Assembly (NCBI RefSeq): GCF_004379255.2
Contig: NC_056040.1
Coordinates: 32,578,852-32,642,851, forward strand
Direction: 5' to 3'
Length of the DNA stretch: 64,000 nucleotides
From: Salvia splendens
Lineage: Eukaryota; Streptophyta; Magnoliopsida; Lamiales; Lamiaceae
The notes under the pieces were generated by a model. That model was not told the DNA's origin, searched no databases, and saw only the letters and a list, made by a program, of their open reading frames with translations. The first letter of the stretch is position 1, and each line of letters starts with the position of its first letter. Below are positions 13,280 through 25,130 of this stretch, piece by piece. Both the position numbers and the translations under genes were made by a program.

Positions 13280-13430
13280 TACAGAAAAGTATCAGTTATC
13301 AGCTATAACTATCATTTTATGAGCAAAAAGTATCATTGTATCCACTGAAATATAATTGTATCAGCAAAAAGGTATCATTGTATCAGCAAAAAGTATCATT
13401 GTATCAGCAAAAAGTATCATTTTAGGTCTA
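13280..13430 (+). repeat. Short motif array inside the 212-bp transposase intron, copy 1
   Basis: Even this small intron holds five or six repeats of the type TATCATTGTATC with linkers like agcaaaaag. The exons on both sides, 1.4 kb in total, have none. Copy 2 has the same intron length and content (32,998-33,209). An open frame reads through the intron on the minus strand but is not expected to be coding. Confidence 0.9.
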
Positions 13431-14224
13431 TTAGCAACAAAAGTAATATACCTGTCAGTGTTGTATGTAGAATCAAATGAAATTATATCTCCAAACATAT
13501 GATAATTTCGTCTTGAAATAGCATCAGCCCAGAAGAGTTTAGTTAACTTTCCATGAGATCCTATCTCAATTTCATAATAGAAGGCATCAGATAATTCCTT
13601 TTGAGAACGCATATAATCAAAAATCATTTGAGCATCTGAACCATCAATATTGGACATAATATCACGATAACCATTTCTAATATCAATAATATCACATCCA
13701 ACATTTTCAGGTCCACCCATTATCTCCTTCAAAAGTTTGAATGTTTGAGTGGGACCAATATTACACCTGCCACAATCCTCCATAAAACTTCAGTGGATAG
13801 GATCCAGACTGCGATTGGCCGTCATAAAATGCATATGCTCATCTGCAACCATTAAGTGATTATGATACTCAACAAACTGATAAAACTCATACCCGCTGCT
13901 AATACTATCTGAAAAATATCTCAAGTTGAGCTTAGCAAGACATTCACACCTAAACGACCGACACCTACGCTTCTTAACAGACACTTCAGTTGATTTGGAT
14001 GTATGACCAGGTATAAAACTCTTAGAGCCTTGTCTGCTGCAAGCCAAATACTGCCACTTAATAATACCATGAACTGATTTGTTGCCCAGTTTACGAATAC
14101 CAAAACCAACTGAACGGGCATAGTGTTCATAGAAACCAAATGCTTCTACTAATGTATTGAATTTCATACCAATCATTGGCTTCAAAGCATCATCACAAAC
14201 ATGAATGTACAAACCTACAAATCA

Positions 14225-15700
14225 GTAAAAGTATCAGTTTATCAACTCAGAGTATCATTTTATTAGGAAAAACTATCATTAGAAAAAGTATCATTTTATA
14301 CACTCAGAATAGCATTGTATCCGGCAAAACTATCATTTTATGCTGCAAACCTAAAATTTATAAGCCTACAAAGCAATAAACGTATCATTTTATCAACTCA
14401 AAGTATCATTTTTATAAGGTTACTGTCATTTTATCCGCTTAAATTATCATTTTATCAGGTAAAAGTATGATTTTATTAAACAAAAATGTCATTTTATACA
14501 CCAAAAATACCTATCATTCTATATGCTGAAAGTATCATTCTATCCGGCAAAACTATCATTTTATGCAGTATACCTAACATTTATAAGCAAAAAGTATCAT
14601 TTTATTAACTCAGAGTATCATTCTATCAGGCAAAATTATCATTTTTATAAGGTTACTGTTATTTATCCGCTTAAATTATCATTTTATCAGGTACAAGTAT
14701 CATTTTATTAAACAAAAATGTCATTTTATACACCAAAAATACCTATCATTCTATCTGCTGAAAGTATCATTCTATCCGGCAAAACTATCATTTTATGCAG
14801 TATACCTAACATTAATAAGCAAAAAGTATCATTTTATTAACTTAGAGTATCATTCTATCCGGCAAAACTATCATTTTATCAGTTTTATGTCATTTTATCC
14901 ACTTAAATTATCATTTTATCAAGTAAAAGTATCATTTTATTAAACAAAAATGTCATTTTATACACCAAAAATACCTATCATTCTATCTGCTGAAAGTATC
15001 ATTCTATCCTGTAAAACTATCATTTTATGCACTATACCTAACATTTATAAGCAAAAAGTATCATTTTATTAACTTGAGTATCATTCTATCCGGAAAAAAA
15101 TATCATTTTTATAAGGTTACTGTCATTTTATCCGCTTAAATTATCATTTTATCAGGTAAAAGTATCATTTTATTAAACAAAAATGTCATTTTATACACCA
15201 AAAATACCTATCATTCTATCTGCTGAAAGTATCATTCTATCCGGCAAAACTATCATTTTATGCAGTATACCTAACATTTATAAGCAAAAAGTATCATTTT
15301 ATTAACTCAGAGTATCATTCTATCCGGCAAAACTATCATTTTATTAGTTTTATGTCATTTTGTCACGTTAAAGTATCATTTTATCAGCTTATATGCCATT
15401 TCTTCAGCTAAACTATCATTTTTATAAGGTTACTGTCATTTTATCCGCTTAGATTATCATTTTATCAGGTAAAAGTGTCATTTTATGACAAATGTATCAT
15501 TTTATAAACAAGGGTATCATTTTATGTGCTGAAAGTAACATTTTGTTAACAACACCGGTTGCAAAACTATCAACTCAGAATATCATTGTATCCGGCAAAA
15601 CTATCATCAGAAAAAGTATCATTTTATCAACTCAGAATATCATTGTATCCGGCAAAACTATCATTTTATGCTGCAAACCTAAAATTTATAAGCCAAAACT
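14225..15700 (+). repeat. TATCATTTTATC array in transposase intron 1, with ~232-bp higher-order repeat
   Basis: This array lies between exon 2 (to 14,214) and exon 1 (15,884-15,908). A block containing the phrase aacaaaaatgtcattttata starts near 14,481, 14,711, 14,946 and 15,178, giving about four higher-order repeats of 230-235 bp. The corresponding intron of copy 2 was amplified with a different higher-order length (about 272 bp). Confidence 0.9.
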
Positions 15701-15709
15701 ATCATCTTA

Positions 15710-16193
15710 ATACAAAAACGGCAATACATAATTTAATTAAATAAGAATTTTAGTACATCAGAAACATAAACCAATCGACAGCTAATATTCATCAAAAATC
15801 AAATTGAATACATGAATCAAAACAATCAATAAATTAAAATATGAACACAATCATTAAGCTAAATAATAGATAATGATTGTTACCTTCGTTATTTGCTACG
15901 TTCTCCATCGAAGCAAATTCTGACAGCTATTGAACAGATAATCAATGAAAATCTGGAGATTATGGAATAATGAACCAAATCGGAAGGAAATCTGGAGTCT
16001 ATTAAAATAATCGGAAGGAAATCTCTATGGAAATAATCGGTAGGAAATCTGGAGTCTATGGAAATAATCGGAAGGAAATCTGGAGATTATGGAAATCTAG
16101 AGATTATGGAAATCTGAAACCAAATCGCGGAGAATAGGAAATAATCGAACTGAGAAAGAGAGAAAGAATGGAGCAAAATTCAGAAATTTAAAT
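15710..16193 (-). promoter_or_regulatory. Transposase 5' region, copy 1: first exon, leader and subterminal repeats
   Basis: This region contains transposase exon 1 (15,908-15,884). Just upstream on the minus strand is a cluster of short direct repeats around ggaaggaaatctggag and tctatggaaataatcgg (about 15,940-16,110). The cluster lies between the start codon and the terminal repeat, where a MULE promoter is expected. Copy 2 repeats the arrangement at 35,120-35,585 with fewer units. The promoter role is inference. Confidence 0.5.
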
Positions 16194-16318
16194 GAGGGAA
16201 ATGAGATATTTACCCCCGCGCCTTTTTTATGATATAAATCTAAGTTTGAATCTCAACCACAAGATTAGAAAATATGTGTGGTTCAGATTTGGTTATAGGG
16301 TTATTACGATATTTATCA
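16194..16318. repeat. Right terminal repeat of MULE copy 1
   Basis: The sequence contains tacccccgcgcc, aatctaagtttgaatctcaa, ccacaagattagaaaatatg and ends with gttatagggttattacgata. The same end recurs at 24,250-24,395 and 35,590-35,715, and in reverse at 16,333-16,445, which identifies it as a shared transposon terminus. Confidence 0.8.
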
Positions 16319-16330
16319 ACTCTATATATA

Positions 16331-17195
16331 TATCCCTATAACCAAATCTGAACCACACATATTTTCTAATCTTGTGGTTGAGATTCAAACTTAGATTTAC
16401 TTCATAAAAAAAAGCTCGGGGGTAAATATGTCATTTCCCTCATTTAATTTTTGAATTTCGCCAAATATCACGTAAAATGATAAAATGATATATGTTAGGT
16501 TTATTGCATAGAATGATAGTTTTGCCGGATAGAATGATACTCTGAGTTGATAAAATGATACTTTTGACTAATAAAATGATAAAGTGATATATGTTAGGTT
16601 TATTGCATAGAATGATAGTTTTGCCGGATAGAATGATACACTGAGTTGATAAAATGATACTTTTGACTGATAAAATGATATATGTTAGGTTTATTGCATA
16701 GAATGATAGTTTTGCTGGATAGAATGATACTCTGAGTTGATAAAATGATACTTTTGACTGATAAAATGATAAATTGATATATGTTAGGTTTATTGCATAG
16801 AATGATAGTTTTGCCGGATAGAATGATACTTTTGACTAATAAAATGATACTTTTGACTGATAAAATGATACTTTTGAATCTAGTCCACAACCAATTCACA
16901 TCAATATAAAAGACTCGGACGCCATATATATACATACATACATACATACATACGTGTAACTGAACCTCATACATCTTTATATCATGGGAAATAAGATTTT
17001 ACGTATTTAAATGAGCGAAATTTGGATACGAAAATTTTATCATGAGAAAAATTCAAAAATTAAATGAGTGAAATGACATATTTACCCTCTGCACCTTTTT
17101 TATGAAGGAAAGCTAAGTTTGAATCTAGACCACGTGATTTTAAAAATGTGTGGTCCAGATTTAGTTATAGGGTTATTACGGAAATTGGGGTTATC
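16331..17195. mobile_element. Short non-autonomous MULE relative, element P
   Basis: It is bounded on the left by an inverted terminal repeat (16,333-16,445) and on the right by a related but distinct terminal repeat (about 17,060-17,195, with ctagaccacgtgattttaaa and ttattacggaaattgggg). The interior (16,460-16,880) is an inverted TATCATTTTATC array only, with no transposase or protease. It is about 0.87 kb. Mobility would need a transposase supplied in trans (inference). Confidence 0.65.
16460..16880 (-). repeat. Inverted TATCATTTTATC array of element P
   Basis: The plus strand here reads GATAAAATGATA, opposite to the arrays of the large elements. Three to four higher-order units of about 115 bp each contain tatgttaggtttattgcata and the linkers of the main array in reverse complement. 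Confidence 0.9.
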
Positions 17196-17207
17196 ATTAT
17201 AATGCAC

Positions 17208-17211
<4 letters not shown>

Positions 17212-17258
<47 letters not shown>
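17212..17258. repeat. (TA)n microsatellite
   Basis: An uninterrupted TA run lies between element P and the AT-rich satellite. Similar runs mark other element junctions at 22,885-22,925, 35,728-35,770, 35,946-35,978, 37,680-37,697 and 38,101-38,141. Confidence 0.95.
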
Positions 17259-17262
<4 letters not shown>

Positions 17263-18712
17263 AATTGAACAAACAAATCATTCTTCAACAGATACTTTTA
17301 TTAAGTATATATAGAAACCAAATTATTCTTATTAACTATAATTTTTTTTAAAAATAGGTCAAATTAGACACTAAGCAATACCAAGATATTCTTATAAGGT
17401 TTTAGAAAATACTCCTTATTTAGTAATTGCTCAAAATAAATATATATATAGTACATTTGAATTTAACAAAAAATAATTCAACGAATACTTCTATTAAATA
17501 TACATACAAACCAAATTATTTTTATTAACTATAAAAGAATTATATAAAAGTTCAAATAAATCTCTATCCATTACTAAGATATTCTTATAAAGTCTTAGAA
17601 AATATTCCTTAAATAGAAAAAATTTTGAATAAGAAAATAAATGTCATATACTTAATCCAAAATGTTGTAAATTTTTTTCTATATTATATTACATCATATT
17701 ATGAATAAAACAACTTTTTGAGGACATAATTTACTCATTTTAAACTAAAAATACTAAATACATACATTAAAAAAATTTATATATATAGTACAATTGAATT
17801 AAACAAAAAATTCTTCAACAAATATTTCTATTAAGTATAGATAGAAACCAAATTATTCTTATTAACTATAAAACTTTTATAAAATAGTTTAAATTAGACT
17901 CTAAGCAATACAAAGATATTCTTATAAGGTTATAGAAAATACTCCTTATTTAGTAATTTCTCAAAAAAAATATATTTAGTACATTTGAATTTAACCAAAA
18001 ATAATTCAATGAATACTTCTATTAAATATACATACAAACCAAATTATTCTTATTAACTATAAAATAATTATATAAAATTTCAAATAAATCTCTATCTAAT
18101 ACCAAGATATTCTTATAAGGTCTTAGAAAATACTCCTTAAATAGAAAAAATCTTGAATAAGAAAATAAATGTTATATTCTTAAACCAAAATATTGTAATT
18201 TTCTTTCTATATAATATTACCTCATATTATGAATAAAACAACTTCATGAAGACATAATTTACTCATTTTAAACTACAAATACTAAATTCATATGTTCCAA
18301 AAAAAATATTTAGTGAATTAAACAAAAAATAATTTAACAAATACTTCTATTAAGTATATACCAATATATTCTTATAAGGTTTTAGAAAATATTCCTTAAA
18401 CAGAAAAAATATTGAATAAGAAAATAAATGTCATATACTTAAACCATAATGTTGTAAAAAAAATTTATATTATATTACATCATATTATGAATAAAGCAAC
18501 TTCATGAAGACATAATTTACTCATTTTAAACTACAAATACTAAATACATAAATTCCAAAAAAAAATATTTAGTACAATTGAATTAAACAAAATATAATTC
18601 CACGAATACCTCTATTAAGTATACATAAAACCAGATTATTCTTATTAACTATAAAAATTTTATAAAATAGTTGAAATTAGACTCTAAGCAATACCAAGAA
18701 ATTTTACTAAGC
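17255..18712. repeat. AT-rich satellite, ~525-bp units (left block)
   Basis: Unit starts marked by agtacaattgaa occur near 17,258 and 17,788, with a variant near 18,308, so the period is about 525 bp. Each unit contains two related halves with ccaaattattcttattaact and atattcttataaggttttag. A shortened unit starts near 18,570. No coding potential. The block stops abruptly at about 18,712 within the phrase ctaagcaataccaag, where the gypsy fragment begins. Confidence 0.9.
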
Positions 18713-21068
18713 ACTACCCAAAGAAGACTACATGGACTAGAGCAAAACCTCACCCATCAGCTCAGCACCCATAACTGCGCGCGATGAATGTCCAGCCTGG
18801 AGCAGATACACAACAGTCACCTAAGAACCATCACCGGAGGCCTAAACTCCCAACACAGGCTTAAGCTTATGCAATGAGGCAGAAACAGCCAGAGGCGAAC
18901 CAGGGAAATTTGGCAGGCATGGGTAAGCTCTTCAACACACTTGTTATGCTTCTGTTTGATACTGGTGCTTCGCATTCTTTTATTTCCGCTCATTGCGTGA
19001 CTACCTTGAAACTTGCTACCAAAGAACTTGAACATAGAATGGAAGTATCTTCCCCAGTAGGAGGACGTATAGAGATCTCTCGTACTTGCTCGAACTTAGA
19101 AATCACTCTGGGCGAATTTAAGATTGTAGTAAAAACCTGAGTGTTATGATCATGTGGGATGTGGATATTATATTAGGAATGGACTGGCTGACTGAAAACC
19201 ATGCCCCGATCTTGTGCAAGGAAAGACAAATTTCTTTTAGAACCCCCGAAGGTGAAACTACCCACTTTCACAGAATTTCCACGGGAACGCGAAAATCTGT
19301 AATCTCGATGCTGCAAGCCAGTAAGCTGATGAAGAAAGGATGCCCGACATATCTTGTTTAACTGAACAAAGAGGAGAAGAAGAAAGAAAATTGGAAGAGG
19401 TCGAAATCGCTCGTGATTCTCCAGATGTGTTTCCTGACACACTACCTGGTCTACCGCCAGACCGACAAGTAGAATTCACCATAGATCTAGAACCAGGATC
19501 CACCCCTGTATCGAAGGCACCATATCGAATGGCCCCAAAGGAACTGGAAGAACTGAAGGTACAGCTGCAAGAACTCTTGGACCTGGGATTCATCAGACCC
19601 AGTGTCTCACCGTGGGGAACACCTGTACTGTTTGTCAAGAAGAAAGATGGGACCATGAGAATGTGTGTGGATTACCGAGAGCTAAACAAGCTAACCCTCA
19701 AGAAAAAATATTCGTTTCCCATAATTGACAACATGTTTGACCAACTCAAGGGAGCCAGTGTATTTTCCAAGATGGATCTGAAATCGGGATATCACTAGTT
19801 GAAGATCAAACCAGAAGATGTGCCAAAGACGACATTCCGGACCAGATACGGTCACTACGAGTTTACAGTGGTGCCGTTTGGACTGACCAAAGCACCAGCA
19901 GTTTATGGATCTAATGAATCTCATTTTTCACCCATACCTCGATAAGTTCGTACTAGTCTTCATCGACGATGTGCTGATATACTCCAAGAACATAAAGGAA
20001 CACGAGAAGCATTTGAGGACTGCACTAGAGATGCTGCGGGCGAAGAAGTTATATGCCAAGTTCAGCTAGTGTGAACTTTGGCTCAACGAGGTGAACTTCC
20101 TTGGACATATCGTGACGGCAGAAGGAATCCGAGTAGACCCCGCTAAGGTGGAAGCAACACGAAATTGGAAAGTGCCAACTAAGCCCAACGAGATCCAATG
20201 TTTCTTAGGACTAGCTAGCTACTACAGGAGATTCATTGAAGGATTCCCGAAGATTGCACGACCAATGACTCAGCAACTCAAGAAGGGAACCAAGGTCTCC
20301 TGGTCTCCCGAGTGCGAAGCAAGCTTCTAACTGTTAAAGAAGAAGTTGACCAGCGCACCCTTTTTAGCAGTCCCCGAGCCAGGAATGAACTATGTAGTCT
20401 ATACGGATGCCTCCAAGAGTGGGCTTGGATGCGTATTGATGCAGAATGGGAAAGTGATTGCTTATGCATCCCGACAACTCAGGCCGCACGAACTCAACTA
20501 TCAAACACACGATCTAGAACTCGCAGCAGTGGTTCACGCGTTGAAAATTTGGAGGCATCACCTATATGGTGTTAGGTGTGAAATTTTCACGGACCACAAG
20601 AGCCTCAAATATTTCTTCGAATAGAAGGACCTGAATATGCGGCAGAGGAGATGGCATGAATTAGTAAAGGATTATGACTGCGGCATAAATTACACTCAGG
20701 CAAGGCCAACGTTGTGGCAGACGCGTTGAGCCGCTAGACCCAACACCAATTAGCAGTCCTGTTCACCCAGGAGGAGATATTGCTACTAGAATTCGACAGG
20801 ATGAGTTTAGAAATAGTACGAGCACCCGATACAGTAGAAGGCATAATTTCTACTTTAGTAGTTGTTCCCAACTTGAGAGGCAGAATCGTCGATGCCTAGA
20901 GGCGGGACGAGACTCTAGAGAAGTTGCTTCTGGAAGTACGAACGGGCGAGCAAGAGAATTTCTAGGAAGAATCAGATAATGCCCTCACGTTCAAAGGGAG
21001 ACTGTGTGTGCCAAATCTGGAAGAGCTTAGAAACGAGATAATGAGCGAAGCGCACGATACTCCATACA
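18713..21068 (+). pseudogene. Ty3/gypsy (chromovirus-like) pol fragment without LTRs
   Basis: The order is gag tail and protease (FDTGASHSFISAH near 18,955; DVDIILGMDWLT near 19,160), reverse transcriptase ([20 protein letters not shown] and [13 protein letters not shown], then the active site FIDDVLIYS near 19,955), RNase H ([15 protein letters not shown] near 20,400; [10 protein letters not shown] near 20,590) and a few residues of the integrase-side linker up to 21,065. The domain order is that of Ty3/gypsy pol. Several in-frame stops and frameshifts are visible, for example at about 19,797, 20,068 and 20,328. Most of integrase, gag and both LTRs are absent. It sits within the AT satellite, so it may be a captured or recombined piece. 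It is not functional. Confidence 0.9.
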
Positions 21069-22885
21069 CCGCAAATAATTATATAAAAGTTCAAATAAAT
21101 CTCTATCTAATACCAATATATTATTATAATGTCTTAGAAAATATTCCTAAAATATAAAAAATCTTGAATAAGAAAATAAATGTCATATACTTAAACCAAA
21201 ATGTTGTAAATTTTTTTCTATATTATATTACATCATATTATGAATAAAACAACTTCATGAACACATAATTTACTCATTTTAAACTAAAAATACTAAAAAC
21301 ATACATTCAAAAAAGAAATATATAAACATTACAATTGAATTAAACAAAACATTCTTCAACAAATACTTCTATTAAGTATATAAGAAACCAAATTATTCTT
21401 ATTAACTTTAAAACTTTATAAAATAGTTCAAATTAGACTCTAAGAAATGCCTAGATATTCTTATAAGGTGTTAGAAAATACTCCTTATTTAGTAATTGCT
21501 CAAAAAAATACATTTAGTACATTTGAATTTAACCAAAAATAATTCAACGAATACTTCTATTAAATATACATACAAACCAAATTATTCTTATTAACTATAA
21601 AAAAATTATATAAAAGTTCAAATAATTCTCTATCTAATACCTAGATATTCTTATAAGGTCTTAGAAAATACTCCTTAAATAGAAAAAATATGGAATAAGA
21701 AAATAAGTGTTATATACTTAAACCAAAATATTGTAATTTTTTTTCTATATTATATTACACCATATTATGAATAAAACAACTTCATGCACACATAATTTAA
21801 TCATTTTAAACTACAAATACTAAATACATACATTCCAAAAAAACTATTTAGTACAATTGAATTAAACAAAAAATAATTCAACAAAGACTTCTATTAAGTA
21901 TATAAAAACCAAATTATTCTTATTAACTGTAAAATTTTTATAAAATAGTTCAAATTAGACTCTAAGAAATACCAAGATATTCTTATAAGGTTTTAGAAAA
22001 TACTCATTTTTTAGTAATTGCTCGAAAAAAATATATTTAGTACATTTGAATTCAACAAAAAATAATTCAATGAATACATCTATTAAATATACATACAAAC
22101 CAAATTATTCTTATTAACTATAAAAAATTATATAAAATTTCAAATAAAACTCTAACTAATACCAAGATATTCTTATAAGGTTTTAGAAAATATTCCTTAA
22201 ATAAAAAAAATCTAGAATAAGAAAATAATTTTCATATACTTAAACCATAATGTTGTAAATTTTTTTCTATATTATATTACATCATATTATGAATAAAACA
22301 ACTTCATGAAGACATAATTTACTGATTTTAAACTACAAATACTAAATACATAAATTCCAAAAAAAATACTTAGTACAATTGAATTAACCAAAAAATAATT
22401 CAACGAATACCTCTATTAAGTATACATAGAAACCAAATTATTCTTATTAACTATAAATTTTTTATAAAATAGATTAAATTATACTCTAAGCAATACCAAG
22501 ATATTCTTATAAGGTTTTAGAAAATACTCCTTATTTAGTAATTGCTGAAAAAAAGTATTTAGTACATTTGAATTTAACAAAAAACAATTCAGCGAATACT
22601 TCTATTAAATATACATACAAACCAAATTATTCTTATTAACTATAATTTTTTTTATAAAAGTGCAAATAAAACTCTAACTAATACCAATATATTCTTACAA
22701 GGTTTTAGAAAATACTCCTTAAATAGAAAAAATATTGAATAAGAAAATAAATGTCGTATACTTAAACCAAAATGTTGTAAATTTTTTTCTATATTATATT
22801 ACATCATATTATGAATAAAACAACTTCACGAAGAGATAATTTACTCATTTTAAACATCAAATACTAAATATATACATTCCAAATA
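21069..22885. repeat. AT-rich satellite, ~525-bp units (right block)
   Basis: This is the same satellite as 17,255-18,712. Unit starts lie near 21,328, 21,850 and 22,373, about 522 bp apart. It resumes after the gypsy fragment at aataattatataaaagttca, which is further along the unit than where the left block stops. Part of a unit was therefore lost or skipped at the junction. Confidence 0.9.
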
Positions 22886-22893
22886 TATATATG

Positions 22894-22922
<29 letters not shown>

Positions 22923-22924
<2 letters not shown>

Positions 22925-24395
22925 ATAACCCCAATTTCCGTAATAACCCTATAACTAAATCTGGACCACACATTTTTAAAATCACGTGGTCTAGATTCAA
23001 ACTTAGATTTACTTCATAAAAAAAAGCGCGGGGGTAAATATGTCATTTCGCTCATGATAAAGTTTACGTATCCAAATTTCGCTCATTTAATTTTTGAATT
23101 TCGCTCATTTTATCATTTTATCAGTCAGTCAAAAGTATCATTTTATCAACTCATAGTATCATTCTATCCGGCAAAACTATCATTCTATGCAATAAACCTA
23201 ACATATATCATTTTATCAGTCAGTCAAAAGTATCAATTTATCAACTCAGAGTATCATTCTATCCGGCAAAACTATCATTCTATGAAATAAACCTATCATT
23301 TTATCACAAAGCAGTAAACGTATCATTTTATCTACTAAGAGTATCATTTTTATAAAGTTACTGCCATTTTATCCGCTTAGATTATCATTTTATCAGGTAA
23401 AAGTATCATTTTATTAAACAAAAATGTCATTTTATACACCAAAAATACCTATCATTCTAACGGCTGAAATTATCATTCTACCCGGCAAAACTATCATTCT
23501 ATCGGCTGAAATTTGGAAAAACTATAATTTTATGCAGTAAACCTAACATTTATAAGCTAAAAGTATCATTTTATCAACTCAGAGTATCATTCTATCCGGA
23601 AAAACTATCATTCTATGCAATAAACCTAACATATATCATTTTATCATTTTATCATTTTATCATTTTATCAGAGTATCATTCTATCCGGCAAAACTATCAT
23701 TCTATGCAATAAACCTATCATTTTATCATAAAGCAGTAAACGTATCATTTTATCAACACATAGTATCATTTTTATAAGGTTACTGTCATTTATCCGCTTA
23801 GATTATCATTTTATCAGGTAAAAGTATCATTTTATTAAAAAAAAATGTCATTTTATACACCAAAAATACCTATCATTCTATCGGCTGAAAGTATCATTCT
23901 ACCCGGCAAAACTATCATTTTATGCACTAAACCTAACAGTTATAAGCTAAAAGTATCATTTTATCAGCTCAGAGTATCATTCTATCCGGAAAAACTATCA
24001 TTCTATGCAATAAACCTAACATATATCATTTTATCATTTTATTAGTCAGTCAAAAATATCATTTTATCAGCTCAGAGTATCATTCTATCCGCAAAACTAT
24101 TATTCTATGCAATAAACCTATCATTTTATCATTTTATCAGTCAGTCAAAACTATCATTTTATCAACTTAGAGAATCATTCTATCCGGCAAAACTATCATT
24201 CTATGCAATAAACCTATCATTTTATCATTTTACGTGATATTTGGCGAAATTCAGAAATTAAACGAGGGAAATGACAGTTTTACTCCCGTGCTTTTTTTAT
24301 GAAGTAAATCTAAGTTTGAATCTCAACCACAAGATTAGAAAATATGTGTGGTTCAGATTTGGTTATAGGGTTATTACGATATTTAGGGGTATCAT
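22923..24395. mobile_element. Short non-autonomous MULE relative, element Q
   Basis: The left terminal repeat (about 22,923-23,045) is the reverse complement of the right end of element P. The right terminal repeat (24,250-24,395) matches the right ends of the large MULE copies. The interior (23,105-24,235) is a plus-oriented TATCATTTTATC array. It has no coding exons. P and Q are mirror images in their terminal types (P: type a left, type b right; Q: type b left, type a right). Confidence 0.65.
23105..24235 (+). repeat. TATCATTTTATC array of element Q
   Basis: Units of 21 bp carry linkers aactcagag, cggcaaaac and variants. A repeated block of about 110-120 bp contains ctatgcaataaacctaacat. 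Open frames through it are an effect of the 21-bp period. Confidence 0.9.
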
Positions 24396-25130
24396 TTAAT
24401 CAGCTCAGAGTATCATTCTATCCGGCAAAAATATCATTTAATCAACTCAGAGTATCATTTTATCGCCAAATGTATCATTTTATCTACTCAGAGTATCATT
24501 CTATCAAGCAAAACTATCATTTTATCAACTCAGACTATCATTTTATCGGCAAAAGTATCATTTTATCAACTCAGAGTATCATTCTATGCGGCAAACAATC
24601 ATTTTATCAACTCAGAGTATCATTCTATGCGGCAAAACTATCATTTTATGCATTAAACCTAACATTTATAAGGAAAAAGTATCATTTTATCTACTCAGAG
24701 TATCATTCTATCGGCAAAAGTATCATTTTATCAACTCAAAATATCATTCTATGAAGCAAAACTATCATTTTAAGCAGTAAACCTAAAATTTATAAGCCAA
24801 AATTATCATTTTATCAAGTGCAACTATAATTTTATCAAGTCTAACTATCATTTTACCTTGTGAAACTATCATTTTATCCCCTCAAACTATCATTTTATAC
24901 CCTGAAACTATCATTTTATCCCCTGAAAATGATATTTCATCCCCTAAAACCATCATTTTATCAAGTGCAACTATTATTTTAGCCCCTGAAACTATATAAG
25001 CTGACACTTTAACCTGATAAAATGATATTCTAAGCGGATAAATGACAGTAACCTTATAAAATGATATATAAGCTGAAGAAATGGCATATAAGCTGATAAA
25101 ATGATACTTTAACGTGACAAAATGTCTTAC
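24396..25130. repeat. Motif array at the left side of MULE copy 2, with an inverted segment
   Basis: The stretch 24,396-25,000 runs in the plus orientation and mixes linkers of both array types (aactcagag and ccctgaaac). From about 25,003 to 25,125 the array is reversed. No left terminal repeat was found between element Q and the Ulp1 stop at 25,146, so the left end of copy 2 is lost, rearranged or unrecognised. Confidence 0.8.

Larger units (their letters stand above)
11956..15908 (-). pseudogene. FAR1/FHY3-like MULE transposase, copy 1 (disrupted)
   Basis: Exon 1 is 15,908-15,884 (MENVANNE, phase 1, donor GAAG|gtaaca). Exon 2 is 14,214-13,452 and encodes a FAR1-type DNA-binding N-terminus (AFGFYEHYARSVGFGIRK) and the start of the transposase. 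An intron of 212 bp follows (13,451-13,240). Exon 3 starts at 13,239 with the MULE core (APKMIITDQDWG and RHRWCMWHIM). It continues with the SWIM zinc finger (FDCSCKKF ... LLCCHIF) and ends near 12,240. The last segment has a CCHC knuckle (CGKCHEMGHHDSRNC) and stops at 11,956. Disruptions: an in-frame TGA at about 13,787 that copy 2 shares, a 1-base deletion near 12,575, and loss of about 210 bp near 12,205 that removes the penultimate region present in copy 2. The family moves MULE DNA by terminal-repeat cleavage in the nucleus. Confidence 0.85.
1..16318 (-). mobile_element. Large MULE-type DNA transposon, copy 1 (left end outside window)
   Basis: The element is read on the minus strand. From its right end it contains a terminal repeat (about 16,194-16,318), a FAR1-like transposase gene (15,908-11,956), a chimeric Ulp1-like gene (10,249-7,667) and a second Ulp1-like gene (5,348-67). 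Arrays built on TATCATTTTATC fill the introns and the spaces between genes. The block 5,060-7,400 (5' region, first exon and array of the Ulp1 gene) recurs at about 9,990-11,940, so copy 1 carries an internal segmental duplication that copy 2 lacks. MULEs that carry ULP1-like genes are known in plants (Kaonashi/KI-MULEs). The left terminus is not in the window. Several premature stops make autonomy unlikely. Confidence 0.8.

Noticed and set aside
13361..13440. C-terminal extension of the transposase exon 2 frame (ILFADTMILFADT)
   Set aside because: It is read-through of the 212-bp intron; donor and acceptor sites restore the conserved protein without it.
17100..17351. Open frames with poly-Tyr-Ile (YIYIYI)
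   Set aside because: Translation of the TA microsatellite.
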